Positions 1-9,717 of a stretch of 25,705 bases of DNA are shown in pieces. The notes beneath the pieces are model-generated. The model did no database searches and had not been told where the DNA came from. It saw only the letters and a program-made list of their open reading frames with translations. The position numbers were made by a program, and so were the translations under genes. Source of the DNA: an uncultured Lachnospiraceae bacterium (GTDB lineage Bacteria; Bacillota; Clostridia; Lachnospirales; Lachnospiraceae); NCBI GenBank assembly GCA_910586005.1, contig CAJUHG010000041.1, forward strand, positions 1-25,705, given 5' to 3'. Every line of letters starts with the position of its first letter. Position 1 is the stretch's first letter.

Positions 1-1326
1 TACTTCATAACCTGGTTCCCAGTACATGGTATTGTTATAGAACTGATGTCCAATACTTCCCTTTTCACCCACACGGATGATACGAGTTCCATCAAATAAT
101 CCATCATTTACGCTGACATTGTATCTAATTACAGAATTTACTGTATAGTATGGTCCCGGGCAAGCCATCCAGAAACCACCTTTGTTGTCATGGCTATAAT
201 TGTACTGATACATTACATTCTGATTACCATAATCACAGTCAAAAGCCATACCATCTTGTGTACTTGTGGTATAAGCAGCTTCATTGTACTGCATCGTTAC
301 ATTGTTACAATCCCACATCCAGATAGCTGCATGAGCTGGATTTCTCTTATAGTTCCAGTCTTCACTAGCACTTGCTGTTACCAAATTGTATTCTGCAATC
401 CCACCATCTGCATTGATTAATACAATACCATCACCTGCTACATCATTGACATAGTTGTGTGCCACATATACATTTGGCCAACCTACCCATTTGAAACTTC
501 CTGCCTGCTGACTGTCTGCTCCGCCTACTAAGGTACGAGCTGCCCAGCAGCTTTCCATATAGATTGCCTCATGACAAACATTTTCTACTCTGTTACCAGT
601 AATTTTTAAATCTGTATAATAAGATTCTGTCTCTCCACCAGTAACAAGAGCCATAATTCCACCAGAACCTTTTTTATGACCTTCTGTACCATTTGTTGAC
701 ATATAACCATTGACATCATGTACATAATTGTCTTTGATTACTACTCCTGGTAAATCGCCTGCGTCATGATTCTCTACTAAGATACCTGTTAGCATATACT
801 TACTCTGGTCATATTCTGGTTTGCTAACCTCTCCCATCAAATCAGCACTATCTGCTTCTCTGTTTGTAACTTCCAAGTTTTGAATTGTAATATACTTGGA
901 ATTTTTGATATGAACTGCTGCCACATCTTCTTTATTCAATTTACTTCTATCTAATTCATCTAACCAGTTACTTCCATTCCCGTTGATGAGGGGGTCTTCC
1001 CCCTCACCATAACGGCCAAGAATAACGGGTTGCTCTGCGGTACCTTCTGCACCAGTAATCTCTAGTTTTTCATCATTCCAAGTACATCCAGCTTTAAGAA
1101 GTACTTTTTCTCCAGCAGCAAGCTTTAAATCTTTTAAATTTGCAAAGGATTCCCAAGCTTGATTTTCTGAAGTTCCACTATTACTGTCATTGCCATCTAC
1201 CGCGTCAATATAATAAGTATTCGCTCCGGCTGCTTCCACCTTTATTGGTTCTGCAATTGATATATTTCCTACTACCAGGGCAGTCGCCATAAATAGGGAA
1301 ACACCAGATTTCCATTTCTTCTTCAT
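1..1326 (-). CDS. Secreted right-handed parallel beta-helix protein (C-terminus beyond left edge)
   Basis: The reading frame stays open for 442 codons from an ATG at 1324-1326 to the left edge, so the C-terminus is missing. A GGGAG ribosome site lies about 8 bases upstream. The N-terminus (MKKKWKSGVSLFMATALVVG) is a Sec signal peptide, with likely cleavage near residues 33-35 (VEAAGA). The mature start, YYIDAVDGNDSNSGTS, is the usual opening of secreted parallel beta-helix proteins. It is followed by many short strand-turn repeats rich in N, G and V, such as YITIQNLEV, VYVAHNYVNDVAGDGI and NVMYQYNYSHDNKGG. Such folds occur in polysaccharide lyases, some glycosidases and carbohydrate-binding proteins. 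I see no motif that fixes a family. The start lies 13 bases after the stop of the large GH30/GH43 gene, so the two are probably co-transcribed and act on the same extracellular glycan. Substrate and catalytic activity are unknown. Confidence 0.85.
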   Translation of the reverse strand, partial: MKKKWKSGVSLFMATALVVGNISIAEPIKVEAAGANTYYIDAVDGNDSNSGTSENQAWESFANLKDLKLAAGEKVLLKAGCTWNDEKLEITGAEGTAEQPVILGRYGEGEDPLINGNGSNWLDELDRSKLNKEDVAAVHIKNSKYITIQNLEVTNREADSADLMGEVSKPEYDQSKYMLTGILVENHDAGDLPGVVIKDNYVHDVNGYMSTNGTEGHKKGSGGIMALVTGGETESYYTDLKITGNRVENVCHEAIYMESCWAARTLVGGADSQQAGSFKWVGWPNVYVAHNYVNDVAGDGIVLINADGGIAEYNLVTASASEDWNYKRNPAHAAIWMWDCNNVTMQYNEAAYTTSTQDGMAFDCDYGNQNVMYQYNYSHDNKGGFWMACPGPYYTVNSVIRYNVSVNDGLFDGTRIIRVGEKGSIGHQFYNNTMYWEPGYEV

Positions 1327-1339
1327 ACGCACACTCCCA

Positions 1340-4300
1340 TTATTTTATTTTTCCACTAAGTTTCACTGTACTCCATGCACCAACAAGTTTCTTAGTCTTA
1401 CCGCTCACTTTTATATTCTTGTATGCACGGACACGTACATAATACTTTTTACCTTTTGTCAATTTTGTAAGGGTTGTGGAAGTGGTACCTGATTTCTTGA
1501 TGGTTGCTTTCTTAGCAATCTTCTTGAAATCTTTCTTCAAAGCACACTGGATTTCATATCCTGTTGCCTTGCTGTCTTTCTTCCAAGTTATTTTCAGTTT
1601 CTTGCCTTTTACAAGAGTCAATTTACTGATTGCTGCTTTTTTCGGTTTTACGGTTAAAGTAACTTTTACAGATTTTGCTTTATAAGTGCCAGTTGCTTTT
1701 GCAGTAATTGTAATGGTACACTTTCCAGTTCCTTTAATTGTAACTTTGCCATTCTTAGCAACTGTTGCTACTTTCTTATCAGAAGTCTTGTAGCTTAAAG
1801 CTCCATTTCCAGTTGTTCTTTTTGCACCCAAACTAAAAGCTTTAGCACCAAAGGCTTTTGTAAATGTCTTGGTGTATTTAATGCTTTGTTCTTTCTTTAA
1901 GCTTAAAGCATAACGAGTTGTTTCTAATTTCTTAAGAGCATCTGTAATATTTTTCTGAGTTGCGTTCTTATTATCTAATACTTTTTTCGCTGCTGTAATT
2001 GCCTTTTGGAAATTGTTCCAACTTGTATCTGTATAGGTGCCTTTCTTCTTTTTCTTACAAGAATTATACATAGCCTCTAAATCATTCTTATCAGCTTTTG
2101 GCTTCTCTACATTATTGTTTTTCTTTGGCTCTAGAACAAATTTTGCATCTTCCAAAACTTTAATGGCATCTTCTATTTCTGCTTCTTGCAACTTCTCTTC
2201 CTTCAAAAGAGCTTGAGCTGCTTTTAACATCTGTTGATAAAAATTCCAACTCTCTGTTGTATAATTGCCCTTTTGAGAATCTGGAACAAGGTTAGCAGCA
2301 ATTCCCTCTTCTAATAAATCAGCCATTGTTTTCAGTGACTTCAAAACTTTATTTAATTTTGCAGCCGCCTGTGCAATTTCTTCTGGTGTTGCCTGTAAAT
2401 TTGCCTGTACTTTTGCTACCTCTTCATATACTTTTTGGATTTCCTTCCAACTTGCTGCTGGATAATCCTCTTTTTTCAAGTTATTTACTTGTGTCATAGC
2501 AGTCTGTAATTCTTGCTTATCTGGTAGCTTACCATTTTGTTCATCTTGAATTACTGCAATCCAGCTTAATACAGGATCTGGATTACCAGTCTTACTAATG
2601 GACACGGTAACAGTATCTGCTTTTTCCAACTTAAAGGTAATATTTTTTTGTAATTCTGTATCTGAATTTGCTAATGTAAACTCTGTGGATGTCAATTCTG
2701 TTCCATTGCTTCCTGTAGCAGTAATCTTTGTCTTTCTGCTGGTATTCCACCATTCTTGATAACCAGTAGCTACTGTATAAGTACCTGGTTCTAAATCAAA
2801 GGCATAAGTAAGATTCTTGCCGCCTTCTGCCCAGTAACCTTGCCCCCACATATCTTTGGTAGAAGTCTTAATTCCAAAGTCTACACCAAGTTTTCCTGTG
2901 TATCCAGCATAACTTAAAATAGAATATGCTTGGTCTGGTTCTGTGTTGCGGAGTTTGTTATTTGCTGCTTTCTTTACTTTTTCTAAGTATTCAGATTCTT
3001 CTGCGGAACAATCAAAGAAGTAAATTAAGTTCTTATTTAATACACTTACATTCCGCTTAATACTACGTCCATTTTCCATACTTCCTGTTATTGTTATACT
3101 TCCAATTGTCTTTTCATCTGTTGGAAGATTGCTCCAAGTAACAGCTTCTTCTTTTGTCTCACCATTTGTATAGTTAAAAGTAACCTTGGCTGGGAAAACA
3201 CTTTGTAACTCTTCTAAAGATGAAACGGTATCAGGTGTCTTTGGAGTAATGCTATAGCAGGAGTAATTTAATTCCTCTAAGCTCCAATCGGAACGACTGC
3301 GCAGTGCAATTTCTTCTCCATCTTCTATTAATTCTACTGGAACCCATACATATCTGGAGTCTCTCAACTGACCGCCTGCTGCTGGTCCTACGGAAACTTC
3401 AGGATTATACCAACGGTCTCCCATATAGATAAATTTACCTTTTGCAGGGTCTACTGGAATCACACAGGTACTTTGTGTATAATAAGTGTAATTGGAATTT
3501 TCATCTGTACAAGGATCTCCCATTGTTTTCCAAGGTCCTAATGGGTGATCTGCTACTGCATAACTTGCTCTGTTTGGAGACCATCCTGTACATCCTGAAG
3601 TAATCAGATAATATTTATCTTTGTACTTGAACATTGCAGGCGCTTCTCTGGATTCTCCAATAAAGTTTCTTGTAAAGTCCTTGCCTTGTACTGCCAAGTC
3701 GTTATCTGGCTGTGCAACATTTGTATACTCATCGTTTAATTTTGCAATATGCATGGTCTGATTTCCATCAGAAGAATAAAGTACATAGGCTGTTCCATCA
3801 TCATCCTTGAATAAGTTCATGTCACGAACATGACCACCTACATCTCCATCAAATCCATGATCAGCACCCTCTTCATAATTTAACAAGTAACTACCTAATA
3901 ATTTATAAGGTCCTGTTGGACTGTCAGCAATTGCCACACCTGCTTTTGCCTTAGCATAATTACCGCCTGCTGATTCTGCAAAAGGATCTTGACCATCTGC
4001 ATGGAACCAAATCACATATTTCTTTGTCTTATCATTGTAAAGCATCTTAGGACGTTCAATGACACATCCTTCATCTGCATTTTCACCCTGCCAAATATCA
4101 GTGAAAACTCTCTTCTGCTCTTCTTCTGTCTTTAAATCTCCATAAAGGTTTGTAAAATATTCATCTGTCTTAAACTCTTCAAAGGTTCTTGCTGTCTTTA
4201 ATACAACACCTTCATCTTTCCAGTTGTATAAATCATCAGAAGAATACATATGAATACCTGGGCAAGGACGATAATCGTTGGTCTTATCTTCTCCAATCCA

Positions 4301-7300
4301 ATACCATTTTGTTTTACCATTTACAGTGAACTGCTGAATCTGTCCACCATGTGCCTGAATCACTTTTCCTTCTGTATCATAGTATACATCACCATCTACA
4401 CCAGAAAAAGAAGTATAGTTCTGTTTTAGTTCTTCCAATGCATCATAGGCATCTTTGATTGCTTTTTTTGCTGCTGCAATTTTTGCAGCATCTGTTTCAT
4501 TATCAGTTACCAATTTCTGTGCTGCTGCAATGGCATCATCAAATACTTTTTTAGATGTTGCTGTATACTCTTTGCCACTATTTGTTACTCTATCTTGATA
4601 ATATGCAATAGCGCCTGCTAAAGAATTATCTTCTTCCAATGCTTTATAAGCATCTTCTACTGCCTTCTTTGCTGCTGCAACTGCTTCTGGATCTGTGGAA
4701 GCTACCAATTTCTGTAATTCTGCAATAGCATCATTAAATACCTTCAAAGATGCTTGTGTATAAGTCTTTCCACTTGCATCTAATTTATTTTGATATTCAT
4801 CAATGAAATCTGTTACAGGTGCATCTTCTACCAATCCCTCAAAGGCTTCTTTGATCCCTTTCTTTGCATTTGCAATTGCTGTTGTATCAGAAGAACTACT
4901 ATCTACTAAATCTTGTGCTGTCTTCACTGCTGCCTTATATACATTCCAAGATTCTAACGTATAGAGTTTTTTACTTGCAGCTACTTTATCTTGATAAGAT
5001 TTTATAAAATCACTCAAAGGTAAATCTATTTCTAATGCCTTATAAGCTGCTTTTAAAGCTGCCTTTGCATCAGCGATTGCCACTACATCTGTAGAATTAG
5101 CATCTACCAATGCTTTTACTGCATTAGCTGCATCATCAAATGCTTTTTTTGTTTCTGCTGTATAAACTTTGCCGCTATCTGTTACTCTGTCTTGATATAA
5201 TTTTAAGAAATCTGCCAAAGTCATTGTGCTTTGATACAACTTAATTTCAGCAATATTGCAAGCTGCACTGTTACTTTCCTTAGTTGCCAAAGCATATTTA
5301 ATATAACGGTAAGCAGTCTTATCTGTTTCAAACTGGTTTGCATCTACGCGAGTAATCGATCCTGCTGCTGGTTCATCTTTAATGTTATACAATAATGTCC
5401 AATTTTTCTCTGTTCCCTCATCATTAGAACCATAGAAGGCGCCGCCCTTACATCTGTATGCATATCCATTTCTTGGAGCATAACCAACCCCAGCAATTTC
5501 TTTTGTTTCTCCTAAATCAATCTGTATCCAGCCTGCTTCAAGACCATCAAAGAATGTATCTAATTTTCCATCTACTACTTTTTCTGGTTGAACATCTGCT
5601 CCATTATTATATGGCTCACTACCTGTTACCATATTGCTGTTTAAAGCAATTTCTTCTACAGCAACAGATTCATCACTTGCCCTGTCATAGGTAACACCTT
5701 CTACTGTGTAAGTAGTAATGGAATTAGCCTTTACAGTGGCAGTAAAGCTTCTGTTTACTGTATCAGCAACAATATCATCACTAGCTGTAACATCTGCCCA
5801 TTTCTCACCTTCTGCCATAGAGCCACTAGTACGATTTGCAGTAATCTGATTGCCCATGCTCTTAAAGCTCTCTAGGTTAAAGTTCCAAGTCTTATCTTCT
5901 CCTGCAGTATTTACTGCTACAATAACCACTTTTTGTCCATCAGGGTCATATGCTGCCAAAGTGTTGCCAGTAGAACCGATAATGGTATAACCTGGGCGAA
6001 TATACTTAGAAAATTGTCCAAATGCTTCATATTTCTTGGTTAAGACAAGTTCTTTGTTATTGTGATCTGCAAAAGCAATTCCCCAATAACCTTTATTTAA
6101 ATCTAAACCTTTTCCACCATCAGCCTTACTAGCATATAACTGTTCCAAAGTATCTGCATCAAAGCCACCATCTCTAGATGCATCTGCATCTACATGATTA
6201 TCTACTGCATTCCAAAGAATCCATGCGGAAGAACGAAGTCCCTTTAAGTCAGTGATAATTCTCTCAGCCAATCCCAAACCTGCTGTCATCTCACCTGCGT
6301 TTGTTCCAGCAGTGTAAGCTCCATCTACTTCAGACATCCATAGATTCTTATTTGCTTCTTCTGCTAAAGTACTTAATCCACCACGGTTAGAACCACTGTA
6401 TGTATGTGTATCAATTCTTGTAACAATATTCTTTGCTTCTTCTGTCAATTCATTATAGGATGTAATCTGAGTATCAATACTCGTCTCATCTGTTCCTGAA
6501 ATAATTAAGTTAATACCTTTCTCCTGCAAAGCCTTGTTTAATGCAACAATAACATTTGACTGAGATGTTCCCTGATCAAAATGGCATCCTTCCTGTTTAT
6601 TACTGTTAGCGCCCCAATAATCTGTATAAGGCTCATTCATTGGAGTTGCACTTTGGAAGGTAATTACACCTTCTGTCTGCCAATGTTCAATGACATCTGC
6701 CATATAGGCTGCAAAAGCATCATAACAATCTGCACGCAGATTATCTGAATTTGCATCTACTGCTCCTGAACTACAGCCACTATTTGTCATAAAATATGGT
6801 GGTGAGTTAGAGAAAGCTTCTGCAATAAAGTCTGTTCCGCTAGCTGCTGCAGCTGCCTTTAAAATATTCATCTGGTTTTTATCTGCATCCCAATCATAAT
6901 TCCAAGCATATCCAGATGTCTCATCTACTCTATTAAATTCTTGTTTATATTTATCCAAAGTCTGTGTTTCTGTGATTTGCATTTTTGTCACATTGGTGCA
7001 ATATCCTGGAACAATAGAATCAGAACGTTGAATATGAGGTGCATGTAAAAATTCATCTGGCAATGCAGCCATTTCATCAGATTTTACCACTAACATATTG
7101 ACAAAATCTAAGGTCCAACCAGCATTTCCTGCTACATCAATAGTATTTGCACCAGCCTTTAATACTACATTGGGAATAGTCACTAAGAATAAGGTCTGAT
7201 TAGCACCACTGCCTTCTACAATCTGTCCAGCCTTAACAGCTGCATTATCCACTACATAATCTTTTGTACTGTCTGTATCACTACTATTTACTCGAATCGC

Positions 7301-7981
7301 TACATCTCTGGTTGTATTAGCATTATGCATCAATAATAATTTTACGGTGTAATCGCCAGCATCTGTTGCATTTACGGTATAGTGCAAATTATCTCCAGTA
7401 CCAACAGCATCACCTAATTTATTTACATAGCCTATTGCACTTTTCTCTCCTACGGCTTTTCCTTTTGTAAAACCAAAATCTGCATCTGATTTCAAATAAG
7501 TAGCCGTTTTCAATCTATCTTCGATGGAGCTAATTTTCATGCTACTTCCATTATAATTCAATACACCCTCTTGCTTTTCCACTCCAAAGATTTGTGCCTT
7601 TTCATTCTGTGTCAGTTCTTTTACTTCCCCTACACAGTCGCCGCCACCAATATTATAGCGACCAATATTCATGTCTAGTCCCTCGTCACTGAAAAAAGCT
7701 GTTGCTGCCTTTTCTGTTAGGGTGGTATCATATCCTAAACGGTTTGCCCACCAACAGAGAGACGTGCCCCAGCCCTCAAACTCTCCAAGACCATCTCCAT
7801 CTGTGTCATGGAAGGGTGAGGCAGAACTAGGCTGTAGGAGTACATTTGCATCCACGGTAGCTGCTTTTTGTCCATCTGATGTTCCAGCCGCATATACTGT
7901 GCCTATTCCATTTACTGGCAAAGCGGTTAGAAAAAGAGTGGCTGCAGTAACTACACTAATACCTTTTTTCAATCCTCTCAT
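1340..7981 (-). CDS. Secreted multidomain galactanase: GH30 endo-beta-1,6-galactanase-like fused to GH43 exo-beta-1,3-galactanase-like
   Basis: This is a 2213-residue exported enzyme. By residue: 1-32 signal peptide; about 45-765 GH30 barrel plus beta-sandwich, opening with FEGWGTSLCWWANRLGY and resembling endo-beta-1,6-galactanases, with acid/base E450 (PMNEP) and nucleophile E551 (WMSEVDG); about 120-310 a CBM-like beta-sandwich inserted in the barrel between IGGGD and HIQRSDS; about 775-920 a discoidin/CBM32-like domain; 922-1187 four FIVAR-type helical repeats; about 1190-1565 a GH43 propeller with HGG, E1309, E1446 and Q1503, like exo-beta-1,3-galactanases of subfamily 24; about 1580-1650 a bacterial Ig-like domain; 1650-1813 another CBM-like sandwich; 1820-2030 three FIVAR-like repeats; 2034-2112 an Ig-like domain; 2115-2210 fibronectin type III. 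There is no LPXTG signal; the C-terminus is Lys-rich. The inferred job is hydrolysis of the beta-1,6 side chains and beta-1,3 backbone of type II arabinogalactan. The family assignments are firm and the exact substrate is inferred. The ribosome site is AGGAGAAGAGG. Confidence 0.9.
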   Translation of the reverse strand: MRGLKKGISVVTAATLFLTALPVNGIGTVYAAGTSDGQKAATVDANVLLQPSSASPFHDTDGDGLGEFEGWGTSLCWWANRLGYDTTLTEKAATAFFSDEGLDMNIGRYNIGGGDCVGEVKELTQNEKAQIFGVEKQEGVLNYNGSSMKISSIEDRLKTATYLKSDADFGFTKGKAVGEKSAIGYVNKLGDAVGTGDNLHYTVNATDAGDYTVKLLLMHNANTTRDVAIRVNSSDTDSTKDYVVDNAAVKAGQIVEGSGANQTLFLVTIPNVVLKAGANTIDVAGNAGWTLDFVNMLVVKSDEMAALPDEFLHAPHIQRSDSIVPGYCTNVTKMQITETQTLDKYKQEFNRVDETSGYAWNYDWDADKNQMNILKAAAAASGTDFIAEAFSNSPPYFMTNSGCSSGAVDANSDNLRADCYDAFAAYMADVIEHWQTEGVITFQSATPMNEPYTDYWGANSNKQEGCHFDQGTSQSNVIVALNKALQEKGINLIISGTDETSIDTQITSYNELTEEAKNIVTRIDTHTYSGSNRGGLSTLAEEANKNLWMSEVDGAYTAGTNAGEMTAGLGLAERIITDLKGLRSSAWILWNAVDNHVDADASRDGGFDADTLEQLYASKADGGKGLDLNKGYWGIAFADHNNKELVLTKKYEAFGQFSKYIRPGYTIIGSTGNTLAAYDPDGQKVVIVAVNTAGEDKTWNFNLESFKSMGNQITANRTSGSMAEGEKWADVTASDDIVADTVNRSFTATVKANSITTYTVEGVTYDRASDESVAVEEIALNSNMVTGSEPYNNGADVQPEKVVDGKLDTFFDGLEAGWIQIDLGETKEIAGVGYAPRNGYAYRCKGGAFYGSNDEGTEKNWTLLYNIKDEPAAGSITRVDANQFETDKTAYRYIKYALATKESNSAACNIAEIKLYQSTMTLADFLKLYQDRVTDSGKVYTAETKKAFDDAANAVKALVDANSTDVVAIADAKAALKAAYKALEIDLPLSDFIKSYQDKVAASKKLYTLESWNVYKAAVKTAQDLVDSSSSDTTAIANAKKGIKEAFEGLVEDAPVTDFIDEYQNKLDASGKTYTQASLKVFNDAIAELQKLVASTDPEAVAAAKKAVEDAYKALEEDNSLAGAIAYYQDRVTNSGKEYTATSKKVFDDAIAAAQKLVTDNETDAAKIAAAKKAIKDAYDALEELKQNYTSFSGVDGDVYYDTEGKVIQAHGGQIQQFTVNGKTKWYWIGEDKTNDYRPCPGIHMYSSDDLYNWKDEGVVLKTARTFEEFKTDEYFTNLYGDLKTEEEQKRVFTDIWQGENADEGCVIERPKMLYNDKTKKYVIWFHADGQDPFAESAGGNYAKAKAGVAIADSPTGPYKLLGSYLLNYEEGADHGFDGDVGGHVRDMNLFKDDDGTAYVLYSSDGNQTMHIAKLNDEYTNVAQPDNDLAVQGKDFTRNFIGESREAPAMFKYKDKYYLITSGCTGWSPNRASYAVADHPLGPWKTMGDPCTDENSNYTYYTQSTCVIPVDPAKGKFIYMGDRWYNPEVSVGPAAGGQLRDSRYVWVPVELIEDGEEIALRSRSDWSLEELNYSCYSITPKTPDTVSSLEELQSVFPAKVTFNYTNGETKEEAVTWSNLPTDEKTIGSITITGSMENGRSIKRNVSVLNKNLIYFFDCSAEESEYLEKVKKAANNKLRNTEPDQAYSILSYAGYTGKLGVDFGIKTSTKDMWGQGYWAEGGKNLTYAFDLEPGTYTVATGYQEWWNTSRKTKITATGSNGTELTSTEFTLANSDTELQKNITFKLEKADTVTVSISKTGNPDPVLSWIAVIQDEQNGKLPDKQELQTAMTQVNNLKKEDYPAASWKEIQKVYEEVAKVQANLQATPEEIAQAAAKLNKVLKSLKTMADLLEEGIAANLVPDSQKGNYTTESWNFYQQMLKAAQALLKEEKLQEAEIEDAIKVLEDAKFVLEPKKNNNVEKPKADKNDLEAMYNSCKKKKKGTYTDTSWNNFQKAITAAKKVLDNKNATQKNITDALKKLETTRYALSLKKEQSIKYTKTFTKAFGAKAFSLGAKRTTGNGALSYKTSDKKVATVAKNGKVTIKGTGKCTITITAKATGTYKAKSVKVTLTVKPKKAAISKLTLVKGKKLKITWKKDSKATGYEIQCALKKDFKKIAKKATIKKSGTTSTTLTKLTKGKKYYVRVRAYKNIKVSGKTKKLVGAWSTVKLSGKIK

Positions 7982-8072
7982 TTTCCTCTTCTCCTTTTCA
8001 TTTTTTTAGAGTATGGTATTCTTTAGGGGTTTTATAGCTCTTTTCTCTATTGAGTATCCAAATTTTCCTTAA

Positions 8073-8101
8073 ATTATAATAAATAGTAAGTCTTTTGGTA
8101 A
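8073..8101 (-). promoter_or_regulatory. Candidate sigma-A promoter of the galactanase operon
   Basis: Read on the minus strand, TTACCA (8096-8101) and a perfect TATAAT (8073-8078) are separated by 17 bases. The start point would lie near 8066, giving a leader of about 85 nt before the ATG at 7981. The -35 matches consensus at four of six positions, so assignment is tentative in such AT-rich DNA. Confidence 0.45.
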
Positions 8102-8317
8102 CTCTGCTCAAAAGTCTCTTCTGATTTATGATATCTTTGGATTCATAACAATAGAAAATACACTTTGCAAACCTTCTATTCCTTTATTTAGAGAAAATAA
8201 CTACATACTTTCCCACTTTTTTGCCATCTCATACTAATATTCTAAGATTTTTTAGTAATTTTCTCAACCGTTTTAGTAAAATTTCTATTTTAATTTTTAT
8301 TTTCGTGAAATATATCT

Positions 8318-8358
8318 AAAAAACAAAGCCGAAATCTTACAATTTCGACTTTGTTTTT
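8318..8358 (-). terminator. Intrinsic terminator of the glnA-dapL operon
   Basis: The arms AACAAAGCCGAAAT (8322-8335) and ATTTCGACTTTGTT (8342-8355) form a 14-bp stem with a 6-nt loop. As minus-strand RNA the single non-Watson-Crick position is a G-U pair, whereas as plus-strand RNA it would be a C-A mismatch, which favours the minus direction. A run of U follows at 8321-8318. It lies about 120 bases past the dapL stop. Confidence 0.8.
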
Positions 8359-8479
8359 CACTATTTTTTATGCAATTTAATGAAATTATTTTTATTAAAT
8401 CATTTTCTTTTTATATATTGCAGTTAAATATCTGCATATAGCCTCAAAACACTTAACATACTATTTTTACAAGAATATT

Positions 8480-9694
8480 TTATAATTTTTTAATTCGCTC
8501 TAATGCTGCTAGAGTATTTTCATAACTTCCAAAAGCTGTCAATCTGAAGTATCCTTCTCCACTTGGACCAAATCCAGAGCCTGGTGTTCCAACTACATTG
8601 GCTTGTTCTAACAAATAATCAAAAAATTCCCATGAAGTCATTTTTTCTGGTGTTTTTAACCAAATATAAGGCGCATTTACACCACCAAATACCATATAAC
8701 CTGCTTCCTTTAGACCTTGTTTAATTGTAGCTGCATTTTTCATATAATATGCTACTTGTTCTTTTAACTGAGCTTTTCCCTCTGGACTGTAAGTTGCTTC
8801 TCCTGCCCGCTGTACAATATAAGGTGCACCATTAAATTTTGTTCCATGCCGGCGTGCCCACATTCCATGTAAAGAAACCTCACCACATTTTAAAGCTTTT
8901 GGAACTACTGCATAACCCAATCTTACACCTGTAAAGCCTGCATTTTTGGAAAAACTTTTTAGTTCAATCGCACAAGTTTGTGCTCCATCACACTCATAGA
9001 TAGAATGTGCCACCTCTGCCTCTGAAATATATGCTTCATAAGCCCCATCATAAATAATAATTGCTCCAACTTTATTAGCATAGTCCACCCATTCTTGAAG
9101 TTGTGATTTGGTAATGGTAGTCCCTGTAGGATTATTGGGCAAACATAAATAAATCATATCTGGTGTTTCCTTTGGAAATTCTGGTACAAAATCATTTTCC
9201 ATTGTACAAGGCATATAAATAACCTTACTCCAAGTTTCTGTCTTTGGATTATACTCACCAGTTCTTCCTGCCATTACATTAGAGTCTACATAAACTGGAT
9301 ATACAGGGTCACAAACTGCAATTTTATTTTCTACTCCAAAAATTTCTTGAATATTAGCAGAATCACTTTTGGCACCATCAGAAACAAAAATTTCATCTGC
9401 TGAAATCTCACATCCTCTAGATTTATAATCATGTTCCGCAATAGCCTTTCGCAAAAATTCATAACCTAAATCTGGTGCATAACCATGAAACGTCTCAGCT
9501 TTTCCCATTTCATCCACTGCTTGATGCATAGCTTCAATTACAGCAGGAGCCAAAGGTTGTGTGACATCCCCAATCCCAAGGCGGATAATTTTCTTATCTG
9601 GATTTGCTGTTGTAAAAGCAGATACTTTTTTTGCAATGGTGCTAAATAAATAACTGCCTGGTAATTTTTGATAATTTTCATTGATTTTATACAT
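8480..9694 (-). CDS. dapL: LL-diaminopimelate aminotransferase
   Basis: DapL converts tetrahydrodipicolinate directly to LL-diaminopimelate with glutamate as amino donor. It is a PLP enzyme of the class I/II aminotransferases and bypasses the succinylase and acetylase branches of the lysine/peptidoglycan pathway. At 404 residues it has the usual family length. Visible hallmarks are the N-terminus NENYQKLPGSYLF, LGIGDVTQPL near residue 40, FHGYAPDLGYEFLR near 69, the PNNPTGT motif at 186-192, and the PLP lysine K250 in SFSKNAGFTG with R258 following. A strong AAGGAG ribosome site precedes the ATG. The gene lies 23 bases downstream of dapF, whose product epimerises the DapL product, so the two form a functional pair. 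It is the last gene before the terminator at 8318-8358. Confidence 0.96.
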   Translation of the reverse strand: MYKINENYQKLPGSYLFSTIAKKVSAFTTANPDKKIIRLGIGDVTQPLAPAVIEAMHQAVDEMGKAETFHGYAPDLGYEFLRKAIAEHDYKSRGCEISADEIFVSDGAKSDSANIQEIFGVENKIAVCDPVYPVYVDSNVMAGRTGEYNPKTETWSKVIYMPCTMENDFVPEFPKETPDMIYLCLPNNPTGTTITKSQLQEWVDYANKVGAIIIYDGAYEAYISEAEVAHSIYECDGAQTCAIELKSFSKNAGFTGVRLGYAVVPKALKCGEVSLHGMWARRHGTKFNGAPYIVQRAGEATYSPEGKAQLKEQVAYYMKNAATIKQGLKEAGYMVFGGVNAPYIWLKTPEKMTSWEFFDYLLEQANVVGTPGSGFGPSGEGYFRLTAFGSYENTLAALERIKKL

Positions 9695-9717
9695 ATTCTA
9701 CTCCTTTTTCCTTTTGT

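Larger units (their letters stand above)
7982..8479. other. Intergenic region between dapL and the galactanase gene
   Basis: About 500 bases of very AT-rich DNA without a convincing gene. It holds the candidate promoter of the galactanase gene (8073-8101), a leader of about 85 bases for that gene, and the intrinsic terminator of the dapL operon (8318-8358). I see no tRNA, riboswitch or operator in the remainder. Confidence 0.6.

Noticed and set aside
7671..8009. Plus-strand 112-codon frame over the start of the galactanase gene.
   Set aside because: It is antisense to the signal peptide and GH30 start and shows no ribosome site or domain.
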